Positions 46,959 through 57,754 of a stretch of 64,000 bases of DNA are shown here, piece after piece; position 1 is the stretch's first letter; every line of letters begins with the position of its first letter. Made by a program: the position numbers and the translations under genes. The notes beneath the pieces are model-generated. The model was not told where the DNA came from. It worked only from the letters and a program-made list of their open reading frames with translations, and searched no databases. This DNA is from Suillus spraguei. Taxonomy: Eukaryota; Basidiomycota; Agaricomycetes; Boletales; Suillaceae. Where the stretch lies: positions 1-64,000 of the forward strand of contig JABCPU010000072.1 in the NCBI GenBank assembly GCA_016800925.1, read 5' to 3'.

Positions 46959-48854
46959 TTTCTTCGCCCCATGTTCATGTTATTTAGTCCATGACGTGAC
47001 GTCTTGGAATTATCTCATCTTTAGTCCGGATTATTGGGCTGTTGACGCGCTGGTGGACCTATTGTTGATACCAACCTAGAATTCTCTCGAGCTCTGGAGC
47101 AGTGGCACGTTCAAAAAGCCTGTTCGCACTATCATTCATATGGAGATCGCTTATCACTGTAGTTCGATGACGAGACAATGCATCGGAAGATTGGTGAGAA
47201 ACTCATCTATATATATAAAGCGCGACTGGTGTCTACTGCCAGTTTTTGCGGCTCTTCCCGTCCATGGGATGAGTCGTGCTGTATTGTTGTGTATTCATCA
47301 TTCTTTCTCCTTTTTTGACTCTTTTATTGACTACCCTGGCGACTTTCGCTTCTTTTTATGGCGTTGTGGGTCTCCAAAATGGCAGCCGGTATCAAATCGA
47401 CTGGAAGAATTACTGGCGATACGATGGTTTCATTGCCGCTCCAGAAGTGGGTGACATTCGTGTCAACATCTTTGCCAACATCGCCTCCGTCCACCGCGTC
47501 ATGCTGTACTGTTGTGTTCTGTCTCGTCTTTGTGGCTCTCATGCTGTGTTGTTGCTTGTCCATGCCTCTGTGCTGAACTGGCAGTGCACTGCGCGCAACT
47601 GCATATGGCCATGCACGCACGGCATATCATATGTTCGGCATCCCAGAAACTGACAACAATGTCAACTTACGCGGTTCCATTCACCTTGCTGTGTTGCTGC
47701 GTGTTCATAGCTCTATCTCCTAGTTGACTGTTCTTTCCTTACTACTATGGTGACCTCTCCTTTAACCAGCCATGTAGATCTCGAGGCTCAACACGGCAAT
47801 TCGCAACGTGCTGCTCCGTGGGTGATCTACAATTCACCAAATTGGAATGGATACGAATAACTTTGTTGATTTCCACGCTCAGCAGCCTTTCTATTTGAAA
47901 CCGAGTCGAGCATAACATAAACTGCGAGGGCATCTGATTGACTTCCGCCAACCAGGACATGTACATTGTACAGTTGTAGCCCGGAGGATTTGGCATAAGG
48001 CAAGAATTGTGTCTGCGACGACGTTGTTTTACATTTTTTGACATAGTCTGAGTTAGAAGTGGCTGAGACTTCCTCTAGTCTTGCTATATAGAAGACAGTG
48101 TTTTGGGAGACAGCTGATTATAAGATTTCAGATATTAAGTTGGTCAATGGTCTGCTTAATATGCTGCGCCAGCAAAGAAGCAATGACGTTGAAATATTTC
48201 TCATGGCAAGAGAATTTGATGGTTTCAAGTTCAAGGGCGCCGTACCTATAGGATTATGTTTTTGACATTTTGGGTCCTTCTTGGAACGGATATGAATGTC
48301 TTCCTCGCTCGCCGGCTGGGGCCAGCCACTGCGAGAGCCTGTCTGAGACTAAGAGACTTCCGGCGCCAACCTAGCTCAATATTCAAATACTAATGGTTGA
48401 TTGCAGTTATGCAGGCCTACTAGGATAACATTTATCCTAGGGGATCACATAATAGCGCACATCATATCTAGCGAACACCATCCATGGTTCTGCCTTGTGT
48501 AATCATGGCGGTTTTAGCACGGTGGCGGGCCGCACAGCAGCCTCGTGTCCTGCTGCAAGCACTAGACGGTGTCTCGAGAGCTTACTCGTTCAACTGTATT
48601 CCACAACAATCCAGCAAGCTTTCCATACCAGAACAGATTGAAACATACATACATACATTCCATCTTCATTACACTTCGCACTCTCCATCAACCAACAGCT
48701 GGGTCATTGTGCGACCAAGTCTTACAAGTTTCGATTCAGATCTTCGTACGTCCGTCCAGGAAACTATCACCCAGATTGTTTCTAACCACACCCTCAAAAC
48801 CTAACCAGTACTTTCAGTTGGTTCATTGCTTCTCGCATATCACAACCTTCATCA
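46959..48854 (+). other. Inter-receptor spacer with duplicated flanking blocks
   Basis: This holds a 3' flank shared with the other copies (TCCATGACGTGACG..., also near 53400, 57770 and 62950). It also has repeated GCTGT(A/G)TTGTTG(T/C)GT-type blocks at 47275-47760 and a relic at 48120-48260 whose plus-strand translation includes LVNGLLN and IFLMAREFDGFKFKGAVPIG. The last 400 bp (48430 onward) are the upstream block conserved before each receptor (GCCTCGTGTCCTGCTGCAAG...). Confidence 0.5.
48430..48854 (+). promoter_or_regulatory. Conserved upstream region of the receptor copies
   Basis: The same order of blocks precedes the copies at 41.5, 48.5, 54.6 and 59.1 kb: a GGGAT(T)CACATA block (three of them), CCTCGTGTCCT(C/G)CTGCAAGCACT, ACAACAATCCAGCAAG, CTCTCCATCAAC, and CTCGCATATCA just before the ATG. 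Conservation of a non-coding stretch among copies with decaying coding regions may simply reflect recent duplication, but it probably includes the promoter. Confidence 0.45.
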
Positions 48855-51800
48855 ATGAGCGACGATCACTGTCAGTATTCCATCTCTTATCTCGCATGCT
48901 CCCTCATATCTTTGACAGCCCTTGAAGGAAGTTGGGCGAGATTGTCCCAGGTCGCTGTTACAGGTGCTCAGTATAACTCCCCTGAACGTCATCCCCACCC
49001 GAAATGTTTGCAAGGAACCCGGGTAGATCTTCTCAAATACATCTACGGGTGCCTGGACGATCCAGATAAGAATCAGCTTATTTGGCTGCATGGCACGGCT
49101 GGTGTCGGAAAGTCTTCTGTCGCGTTTACAGTCGCTGAAAAGATGAGAGGTCTAAAAGTGACCGAAGAGACGAATGTCGAGAAGCGGCTCGGGGGAACAT
49201 TCTTTTTCTCGCGCGAGAATACGAAACGTCGCACGGCTGGATATTTTTTTCCGACGCTTGTCTACCAGCTTGTCACCAATTTTCCAAACATCCGGATGGA
49301 TGTGAGCAGAGTTATCCGCGACAATCCCGCTCTGCTAGATCCTAACACACCTCTCTGCGACCAGATGGAGGCTCTTTTTCTCAAACCTCTCCGATTGCTT
49401 CAATCCAGATTGCGCGGGTGTCCACCTTTGTCGTTTGCTGTTGATGCTCTTGATGAATGCACATCCAAAGACGAGGTTGCCGATCTGATCCTTTCCCTTG
49501 CGCGGGCTCTCCGTGATCCTGATCTGCCCGTTACTCACATCCTACTCACGAGTCGCTCGGAATCGTATATTAGCGAAATCTTTCAGAACGACGACGTGCG
49601 TGCGTTGGTGCGCGAGATACCCGTGAGAACTTCTGGGGAGGGTGGTATGATCTCATTAGATGGCGCAGACGTTGATAACGACATCTGTACGTTCTTGCGG
49701 CACTCCTTTACAAAGCTGGGAAGTCGCCATCGCGACTTCCCTCAGCCATCGGAAGGTGACCTTGCGAAGCTGGCGAGCCGAGCGGGAAGACGTTTTATCG
49801 TGGCGTCTACGATGATGAAGTTTATCAGCGACGATGAAGACAACGATCCCTGCGATCAGTTGCAGCTGATGCTCGACCTGACGAGCAAGCTGTTACCAGG
49901 AACAGAGGTGTACAAGTTATACGACCTTATCCTCTCCACATGTACCGACCCCAAGCGGGCATACCTGCACTTGTCCCTCGTTGCTGCCCTCGCAGACCCT
50001 CTACCCATGTCGCAAATCTCAACACTTCTTGGCCCTAGGTTGGGCGTGGATGTGCAGACAACGCTGATCCAGCTACGGTCTGTCATGGATATCCCGACAG
50101 ACAGTGCCCTCCCCGTGAATATCTATCACTCGTCCATTCGCGACTATGCTTCCGACCCGTCAAACTGCAGCCTCCCTCAAGTACGCAACATCGCATCACC
50201 TCACTCCCTACTGGCACGTTCCTCTCTCCGATTGATGATGAAGATTCCAAAAAGCACGGCTCTCTTGGATGCACTCTCAGAACTGAAGAAGCAAAGCAAG
50301 GCTATGCAACCCGAGGACCCCCATAAGTTAAAAGAGTCATTAGCGTTTCTTGTTCAGCCACCCGAACCACTATCAGCTGTCATGTGCATGCTGTGGCTTC
50401 GAGGAGATCGCACTTCAGATTTACTATCTTGGCTGGAGACTGTAGATGGACGTGCCTGGCTACAGATCCAGGAAGGACGATGCTGGTTGCAGACCCAAGA
50501 GGGACGAGACTGGTTGCAGATCCTGAGAGGACGAGACTGGTTGCAAATCCAGGGAGGGCGAGACTGGCTGCAGACGCAGGGAGGACAAGACTGGGTGCAG
50601 ACCGAGGGAGGACGAGACTGGCTGCAGACCCAGGAAGGACAAGATTGGCTGCAGGCCAAGGGAGGACAAGACTGGCTGCAGACCCAAGGAGGACAAGACT
50701 GGCTGCAGACCGAGGGAGAACAAGACTGGCTGCACACCAAGGGAGGACAGGAGTGGCTGCAGACCCAGGGAGGACAAGACTGGCTGCAGAACGAGGAAGG
50801 ACGAGAGTGGCTGCAGACTCAGGGAGGACGAGACTGGCTGCAGACTAACGGAGGACGAGACTGGTTGCAGACCCAAGGAGGACGAGACTGGCTGCAGACC
50901 TGGAGAGGACCAGGCTGGCTGCAGACCAAGGGAGGACAAGACTGGCTGCAGAGCGAGAGAGGACAAGACTGGCTGCAGAGCGAGAGAGGACAAGACTGGC
51001 TGCAGAGCGAGAGAGGGCACGACTGGCTGCAGAACAAGGGAGGACGAGACTGGTTGCTGACCGAGGGGGGACAAGACTGGCTGCAGACCCAGGAAGGACC
51101 AAGCCGGCTGCAGACCCAGGAGGAACCCAGTCAGGTGCAGACCCAGGAAGGACCAAGCCGGTTGCAGACCCAGGAGGCACCCAGCCAGCTGCAGACCCAG
51201 GAAGGATCAAGCCGGTTGCAAACCGAGGGAGGACAAGACTGGCTGCAGACACGGCGAGGACGAGTGTGGTTGCGCACCCCAGAAGGACGAGACTGGTTGC
51301 AGACCCAGGCAGGACGAGACTGGCTGCAGACCCAGGCAGGACAAGACTGGCTGCAGACCTGGCAAGGAGAAGATTGGCTGCAGACCGAGCGAGGACGAGA
51401 CTGGCTGCAGACACAGGGAGGACAGGACTGGCTGCAGACCCAGAGAGGACGAGACTGGCTGCAGACCTGGGAAGGACGCCAAAGCTGGCTGCAGACCGAG
51501 GGAGGACGAGACTGGGTGCAGACCCAGGAAGGACGAGACTGGCTGCGGACCTGGGAAGGACGAAGCTGGCTGCGGACCCAGGGAGGACGAAGCTGGCTGC
51601 AGACCCAAAGAGGACAAGACTGGCTGCAGACCTGGGCAGGACGACAGTGGGTGCAGACCCAGGAAGGACAATACTGGCTGCAGACCCAGGGAGGACGAGG
51701 CTGGCTGCAGACCCAGGGAGGACAAGACTGGCTGCAGACCTGGGAAGGACGACAAAACTGGCTGCAGACCCAGGCAGGAGAAGACTGGCTGCAGACCCAG

Positions 51801-53372
51801 GCAGGACGAGACTGGATGCAGACCCAGGCAGGAGAAGACTGGCTGCAGACCCAGGCAGGAGAAGACTGGCTGCAGACCCAGGGAGGACGAGACTGGCTGC
51901 AGACCCAAGGAGGACAAGACTGGCTGCAGACCCAGAGAGGACGAGACTGGCTGCAGACCTTGGAAGGACGACAAAGCTGGCTGCAGACCAAGGGAGGACG
52001 AGACTGGGTGCAGACCCAGGAAGGACGAAGCTGGCTGCAGACCCAGGAAGTACAAGACTGGCTGCAGACCCAGGAAGGACGAGGCTGGCTGCAGACCCAG
52101 GAAGGACAAGACTGGCTGCAGACCTGGGAAGGACGACAAAGCTGGCTGCAGACCAAGGGAGGACGAGACTGGCTGCAGACCCAGGCAGGACGAGACTGGA
52201 TGCAGACACAGGCAGGACGAGACTGGCTGCAGACCTGGGAAGGAGAAGACTGGCTGCAGACCGAGCGAGGACGGGACTGGCTGCAGACCGAGCGAGGACG
52301 AGACTGGCTGCAGAGCTGGAAAGGACAACGAGGCTGGCTGCAGACCCAGCAAGGACAGGCCTGGCTGCAGACTCAGGGAGGACGAGACTGGCTGCAGACC
52401 CAGGGAGGACAAGACTGGCTGCAGACCTGGGAGGGACAACAAGCCTGGCTGAAGATCCAGCCTGGACTAGCCTGGCTGCAGACCCAGGAAGGACGAGACT
52501 GGCTGCAGACCCAGCGAGGACAAGACTGGCTGCAGACCCAGCGAGGACGAGACTGGCTGCAAACCCAGGAAGGGCGGGAATGGCTGCAGACCCAAGAAGC
52601 ACGAAACTGGTTGCAGACCCTGAGCGGACAAGACTGGCTGCAGACCTGGGAAGGACGAAACTGGCTGCAGACCCTGAGCGGACAAGACTGGCTGCAGACC
52701 TGGGAAGGACGAAACTGGCTGCAGAAATGGGAAGGACGATACTGGTTGCAGACCCAGGGAGGACAACAGTGGCTGCAGAGCAAGGGAGGACGAGGCTGGC
52801 TGCAGACCCGGGGAGGACGAAGCTGGTTGCAGACTCCCCACGGTCAAGCGTGGCAGTCCACTCCTGCGGCTTCCGTCTGGGTAACAGTGGAAGAATTCTT
52901 GAAGACATCAGAAGCAATTAATGAATACATCATTACCGGCGACACGCCTTTAATGCCAGTTTTTCGAGCAATCCAGCAGTTCAAGACCTTGCCAGATTTC
53001 TTGATGTTTCCGGTTTTCCTGGCATTGAGACACCAGCATCATTCCACGTCTGCAATACCAGACAGCCTCTTATCAACCAGGGAGATAGTTCATGCGATGG
53101 ATGCCTTTGAGAGTTTTGCAAACGAAGCACTGGGACGCAGTCGAACAGCTCCCGACGCTCTCAAGTACGCCTGTCACAACTGGGCCTCACATCTCTCGCG
53201 TGCATCCAATCCATGGGATGGCCCGCTCAAAGATATATTCCAGGCTTTTTGGAATGATCATATGATTCCCTGGCTGGAAATGGAGTGGTGCTTGAAGGGT
53301 CTGCAGTCTTGCCTGGTCATCTTATCTGAAGGGCAGAAATCTTTGAAGGTGTGTTTCAACGATTCAAGGTAG
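48855..53372 (+). CDS. NACHT (NLR-like) receptor with ~88 Trp nonapeptide repeats
   Basis: 1505-aa uninterrupted frame. Residues ~35-75 (AQYNSPERHPHPKCLQGTR, then VDLLKYIYGCLDD) and the P-loop GTAGVGKSS (80-88) mark a basidiomycete NACHT receptor. Walker B is SFAVDALDE (193-201), followed by HILLTSRSE (229-237) and the winged-helix/superhelical region up to ~525 (YHSSIRDY at ~424). Residues ~533-1335 are about 88 tandem copies of a 9-residue unit, WLQTQGGRD, in which Trp is almost fixed and residues 5, 6, 8 and 9 vary. The C-terminus (~1336-1505) returns to the family's helical part (YACHNWASHL, WLEMEWCLKGL). By analogy with fungal NLRs the NACHT module would oligomerise on ligand sensing by the repeats. 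No effector domain is visible, and the start is uncertain because a GT...AG segment (48875-48918) follows the ATG. Confidence 0.85.
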   Translation: MSDDHCQYSISYLACSLISLTALEGSWARLSQVAVTGAQYNSPERHPHPKCLQGTRVDLLKYIYGCLDDPDKNQLIWLHGTAGVGKSSVAFTVAEKMRGLKVTEETNVEKRLGGTFFFSRENTKRRTAGYFFPTLVYQLVTNFPNIRMDVSRVIRDNPALLDPNTPLCDQMEALFLKPLRLLQSRLRGCPPLSFAVDALDECTSKDEVADLILSLARALRDPDLPVTHILLTSRSESYISEIFQNDDVRALVREIPVRTSGEGGMISLDGADVDNDICTFLRHSFTKLGSRHRDFPQPSEGDLAKLASRAGRRFIVASTMMKFISDDEDNDPCDQLQLMLDLTSKLLPGTEVYKLYDLILSTCTDPKRAYLHLSLVAALADPLPMSQISTLLGPRLGVDVQTTLIQLRSVMDIPTDSALPVNIYHSSIRDYASDPSNCSLPQVRNIASPHSLLARSSLRLMMKIPKSTALLDALSELKKQSKAMQPEDPHKLKESLAFLVQPPEPLSAVMCMLWLRGDRTSDLLSWLETVDGRAWLQIQEGRCWLQTQEGRDWLQILRGRDWLQIQGGRDWLQTQGGQDWVQTEGGRDWLQTQEGQDWLQAKGGQDWLQTQGGQDWLQTEGEQDWLHTKGGQEWLQTQGGQDWLQNEEGREWLQTQGGRDWLQTNGGRDWLQTQGGRDWLQTWRGPGWLQTKGGQDWLQSERGQDWLQSERGQDWLQSERGHDWLQNKGGRDWLLTEGGQDWLQTQEGPSRLQTQEEPSQVQTQEGPSRLQTQEAPSQLQTQEGSSRLQTEGGQDWLQTRRGRVWLRTPEGRDWLQTQAGRDWLQTQAGQDWLQTWQGEDWLQTERGRDWLQTQGGQDWLQTQRGRDWLQTWEGRQSWLQTEGGRDWVQTQEGRDWLRTWEGRSWLRTQGGRSWLQTQRGQDWLQTWAGRQWVQTQEGQYWLQTQGGRGWLQTQGGQDWLQTWEGRQNWLQTQAGEDWLQTQAGRDWMQTQAGEDWLQTQAGEDWLQTQGGRDWLQTQGGQDWLQTQRGRDWLQTLEGRQSWLQTKGGRDWVQTQEGRSWLQTQEVQDWLQTQEGRGWLQTQEGQDWLQTWEGRQSWLQTKGGRDWLQTQAGRDWMQTQAGRDWLQTWEGEDWLQTERGRDWLQTERGRDWLQSWKGQRGWLQTQQGQAWLQTQGGRDWLQTQGGQDWLQTWEGQQAWLKIQPGLAWLQTQEGRDWLQTQRGQDWLQTQRGRDWLQTQEGREWLQTQEARNWLQTLSGQDWLQTWEGRNWLQTLSGQDWLQTWEGRNWLQKWEGRYWLQTQGGQQWLQSKGGRGWLQTRGGRSWLQTPHGQAWQSTPAASVWVTVEEFLKTSEAINEYIITGDTPLMPVFRAIQQFKTLPDFLMFPVFLALRHQHHSTSAIPDSLLSTREIVHAMDAFESFANEALGRSRTAPDALKYACHNWASHLSRASNPWDGPLKDIFQAFWNDHMIPWLEMEWCLKGLQSCLVILSEGQKSLKVCFNDSR
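50448..52850 (+). repeat. 27-bp tandem repeat array encoding WLQTQGGRD units
   Basis: About 88 near-identical 27-bp units (core GACTGGCTGCAGACCCAG), with about six 30-bp units that add one residue (e.g. GRQSWLQT). Synonymous and non-synonymous differences are concentrated at a few positions. The three reverse frames are also largely open, purely because the unit lacks stop triplets. Confidence 0.92.
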
Positions 53373-54905
53373 CCACAACTGATGTCACCTTATGTTCGCA
53401 GTGCATGACGTGACGCCCTGTTCGGAGTTCTCATCTTCAACCTAGACTCTTGAGTCGTGGACGCGCAGCCCGGCTCTGCACTCACGGCGTTGAACCTATT
53501 TGTTGACACCAACCTCTTGAGGCTTGAGCTCTCGAGCAGTGGCATGTTGAAAAAGCCAGTTCGGACTATCGTACAGGTCATTCACCACCCTACTTTGATG
53601 TATTTTTGCATTTTAACGATGCTTTGCTCATCCTGTAATGTATGATATTTCATAGCCCATCACATCGACAGTACTGTATAAAAATAAATCGACTGAAAAC
53701 CTTACCATCTGACTACAATCGATTACTTAGCCATTGATAAATGAATCCACAGGCGGCGCCTGATAGAATCTGAAACTTGTTGGCCCCACTGCTAATCATC
53801 TCGACGCCCTTCTTCGACAGCCGGCCGTGTGGACAGACAATATTTTGCGTCCATTGCTCTGTGTCACTGACATCGTGTTGCTTTGAGAGTTTAGCGGGAC
53901 GCGAGCCACGGCCACTGGTCACTTTGTTCTTCCCGTGTTCGGCGCTTCAGGCAAGGCAAATGCATTCGCAAGATAACCTTGACGTTACGATGTCAGACAT
54001 GGAAGATATACTTCTCGTTCGAAGGATGGATCGTATACTATAAGAAATAAATGCTCTCTGATAGAGTTCAGCGTTCTGGGAAAAGGTATCAACGCATGCT
54101 CGACTTCTCTCCAAATCAAAGTTACCTCTGCGCCGTAAAGGTCCTTTCCCAAGTTCCATTGAACGATATTGAGCCATTGCTGTGGAGTCTGGCGAGAATA
54201 GTGGACACCAGATGTGGATTAGATGTTGCGAACGACGGCTTCAGGATCCGCTGAGAAACGTTCAGGTTAGTGGAACGTCCGCTCGATATGCGGCGCCTGC
54301 AAAAAAGTAAAGACGTTAACTCGAATACGTTTCTCATGACAGGGGAAGTTGGTGGCTGCAAATTCATTGGAGTCCACTGAGAAATGTCTAAGTCGGTGAT
54401 CCGGGAATGGATGATCTGCTTGACATGAGGGTCGTTGATATGTTAGGGAATTTGAAATTCGATGTCCCCTGGGACTCTTCACTTAACGGCATGTTTCGCT
54501 AAACTGTGACGGTGCGTAATCTAGTTACCTCTGAGCGCTCGATGTGGTTCTGTCCAGCGTCTGGCTGTACAGTAGTGTAGCCGCACACTGCAGCTTCGTG
54601 TCCTCCTGCAAGCACTGGACGGCGAGCGCCTGTTCGTTCAACTCCATTCTACAACAATCCAGCAAGTTTTCCGTACCAGAAATAGATTGAAATATCCATC
54701 CGTCCATTTCATCTTCGCACTCTCCATCAACTGACAGCTGGGTCGTTTCGGGACTAAGTCTTGTCACAACTTAAAAACTTTGACTCATATCTTCGTACGT
54801 CGTCCCTCCAAATAACTATCGTAGATGTTATTTCTAACCACAACCTCGAACCTAACTAGTACTTTCAGTTGGTCCATTGCAACTCGCATATCACAACCTT
54901 CATCA
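53373..54905 (+). other. Inter-receptor spacer with duplicated blocks
   Basis: Contains the shared 3' flank, a block similar to 58090-58290 (GCCACTGG(T/A)CACTTTG, CATCGTGTTGCTTTG), a relic of the LLDMRRLQ-type sequence at ~54280-54345, and the conserved upstream blocks from 54590. No independent gene is supported. Confidence 0.45.
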
Positions 54906-57754
54906 ATGAGTGATGATCAATGTCAGTGCTTCCATCTCTTATACCTCGCATGCTCCCTCACATCTTTGACAGCTCTTGAAGGAAGTTGGGTGAGATTGTC
55001 CCAGGTCGCTGTTAAAGGTGCTCAGTATAACTCTCCTGAACGTCATCCCCACCCGAAATGTTTGGAAGGAACCAGGGTAGATCTTCTCAAATATATCTAC
55101 GGATGCCTAGACGATCCAGAGAAGAATCAGCTTATTTGGCTGCATGGCACGGCTGGTGTCGGAAAGTCTTCTGTCGCGTTTACAGTCGCTGAAAAGATGA
55201 GAGATTTAAAAATGACCGAAGAGACAAATGTCGAAAAGCGGCTAGCGGGAACATTCTTTTTCTCGCGCGAGAAAACAGAACGTCGCACGGCTGGATATTT
55301 TTTTGCGACACTTGTCTACCAGCTTGCCACCAACTTTCCAAACATCCGGAAGGATGTGAGCAGACTTATCCGCGACAATCCCGCTCTACTAGATCACAAC
55401 ACACCTCTCTGCGACCAGATGGAGGCTCTATTCCTCAAGCCTCTCCGGTGGCTTTGACTCAGATTGCGCGGGTGTCGACCTTTGACGTTCGTTGTCGATG
55501 CCCTGGATGAATGCATATCCAAACCCGAGCTTACTAATCTCATCCTTTCCCTTGCGCGGGCTCTCCGTGATCCTAATCTGCCGGTGACCCACATTCTACT
55601 CACGAGTCGCTCAGAATTGCATATTAGCAAAGTCTTTGAGAACGACGAGGTATGCCGGTTGGTGCGCGAGATACCTGTAAGAACTTCTGGGGAGGGTGGC
55701 ATGATCTCATTAGACGGCGCAGACGTTGACAACGACATATGTACGTTCTTGCGGCATTCCTTCAAAGAGCTGCGAAGTCACCATCCCGATTTCCCTCAGC
55801 CATCGGAAGGTGACCTCGCGAAGCTGGCAAGCCGAGCGGGCAGACGTTTCATTGTGGCATCTACAATGATGAAATTCATTATCGACGTTGAAGACGATGA
55901 TCCCCATGATCGGCTGCAATTGATGCTCAGGCTAACGAGCAAGCTGCTACCAGGAACGGAGGTGTACAAGCTATACGATTGTATCCTCTCCACGTGTGCC
56001 GATCCAAAGCGGGCATATCTACACTTGTCTCTCGTTGCTGCTCTCACAGAGCCTCTCTGCCTATCTCGCAAATGTCAACACTTCTTGGCCCTGGATTGGG
56101 CAGGGATGTACATACAACGCTGATACAGCTACGGTCTGTCATAGACATCCCTACAGACAGCACTCTCCCCGTGAGTCTCTCTCACTCGTCCATTCGCGAC
56201 TATGTTTCGAACCCCTCAAACTGCGGCCTCCCTCAAGTAAACGATATGGTATCACGTCACTCCCTGCTCGCTGGTTCCGCTCTTCGCTTGATAATGAAAG
56301 AGATTCCAGAAAGCACAGCCCTCTTGGATGCACTCACAGAACTGAAGAAGCAATGCAATGCAATGCAACCTGAGGACCCCCAGAAGTTACAAGACTCATT
56401 AGCGTTCCTTGTTCAGCCACCAGAGCCACTGTCAGCTGTCATCTGTATGCTGTGGCTTCGGGGAGATCGTACTTCAGAATTACAGTCTTGGCTGGGGACT
56501 GTGGATGGGCGTGCTTGGCTGCAAATCCAGGCAGGACAAGACTGGTTACAGACCCAAGGAGGACGAGACTGGTTGCAGGCCCCGAGCGGACGAGACTGGC
56601 TGCAGACGCAAGACGGACGGGAGTGGCTGCAGACACGTGGAGGACGAGACTGGCTGTGGACCCAGGGAGGACGGGAGTGGCTATGGACCCAGGGAGGACG
56701 AGAGTGGTTACCAACACAGGGGGGACAAGAATGGTTGCAGAGCCAGGGAAGTCAAATGTGGCTACCGGCCCAGAGAGGTCGGGTGTGGTTGCCGACCCTG
56801 GGGGGACAAGTATGGCTGCCAACCCTAGGAGGTCGGGAGTGGCTGCCGACCCTAGGAGGACGGGAGTGGTTGCCAACCCAAGAAGGACGAGAGTGGCTGC
56901 AGAGCCAGGGAGGACGAGGCTGGCTGCAGACTCAGAGAGGACGAAACTGGCTGGGGACCCAGGGAGGACGAAACTGGCTGCAGACCCGGGGAGGACACGA
57001 GTGGCTGCAAACTGAGGGAGGACGAGAGTGGCTGCGGACCTTGGGAGGACGAGAGTGGTTGCGCACCCCAGAAGGACGAGACTGGCTGCGAACCTCAGGA
57101 GGACGAGAGTGGCTGCAGACCTCGGGAGGACGAGACTGGTTGCAGACCCCGGGAGGACGAGACTGGCTGCAGACCCAGACAAAACGAGACTGGCTGCAGA
57201 CTCCCCATGGTCAAGCATGGCAGTCCACGCCTGCGGCCTCCGTCTGGGTGACGATGGAAGAATTCTTGAGGATATCAGAAGCAATCAACGAGTATATCAT
57301 TACCAGCGACGCGCCTTTGCTGACAGCTTTTCAAGTAATCCAGCAGTTCAAAACCTTAGAAGATTTCTTGATGTTACCGGTTTTCCTGGCATTAAGACAC
57401 CATCAACATTCCACCTCTGCAATACCAAACAGCCTTCTCCTACCAGACAGGGAGATAATTCATGCTATAATTGCCTTTGCGAGTTTCGCAAGCGAAGCAC
57501 TGGAACGCAGTCGAATGGCTTCTGACGCTCTCAAGTACGCCTGTCACAACTGGGCCGTACATCTCTCGCATGCCCCATATCCATGGGATGACACGCTCAA
57601 TCATATATTTCAGATTTTTCGGAATGATCATATGATTCCCTGGCTGGAAATGGAGTGGTGTTTGAAGGGTCTGCGGTCTTGCCTTGTCATCTTATCTGAT
57701 GGGCAGAAGTTTGTGAAGGTGCGTGTTTCAATGACTCAAGGTAGCCACAACTGA
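54906..57754 (+). pseudogene. NACHT receptor copy 3, ~26 repeats, premature stop and frameshift
   Basis: Same architecture as the intact receptor: ATG 54906, NSPERHPHPKCLEGTR, GTAGVGKSSVAF, LTFVVDALDE, HILLTSRSE. A TGA at 55455-55457 interrupts the frame where copy 1 has CGA (Arg). A two-base CT insertion near 56053-56058 shifts it again (PLPISQ region). Beyond these the frame is open to 57754. About 26 repeat units (56508-57215) show more variety than the intact copy, including WLPTLGGRE and WLWTQGGRE types. The C-terminal helical part is complete (YACHNWAVHL, WLEMEWCLKGLRSCLV). Two lesions are few for a pseudogene of this size, so decay is recent or some strains may carry an intact allele. 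Confidence 0.8.
56508..57215 (+). repeat. 27-bp repeat array, ~26 units (copy 3)
   Basis: Same 9-residue periodicity as the main array but with Pro or Trp replacing Gln at position 3, and Leu or Ser at position 5, in a block in the middle (56700-56900). Confidence 0.85.

Noticed and set aside
50448..52850. CRISPR-like or minisatellite-only interpretation of the array
   Set aside because: Units are contiguous without spacers, keep a single reading frame for about 800 residues, and are flanked by receptor coding sequence in three independent copies.
50845..52917. Long minus-strand frames over the repeat array (up to 690, 411 and 341 codons) and a second plus-strand frame of 551 codons
   Set aside because: The 27-bp unit has no stop triplet in these frames, so they stay open automatically. 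They share no family motif, and only the WLQTQ frame joins NACHT and C-terminal regions.
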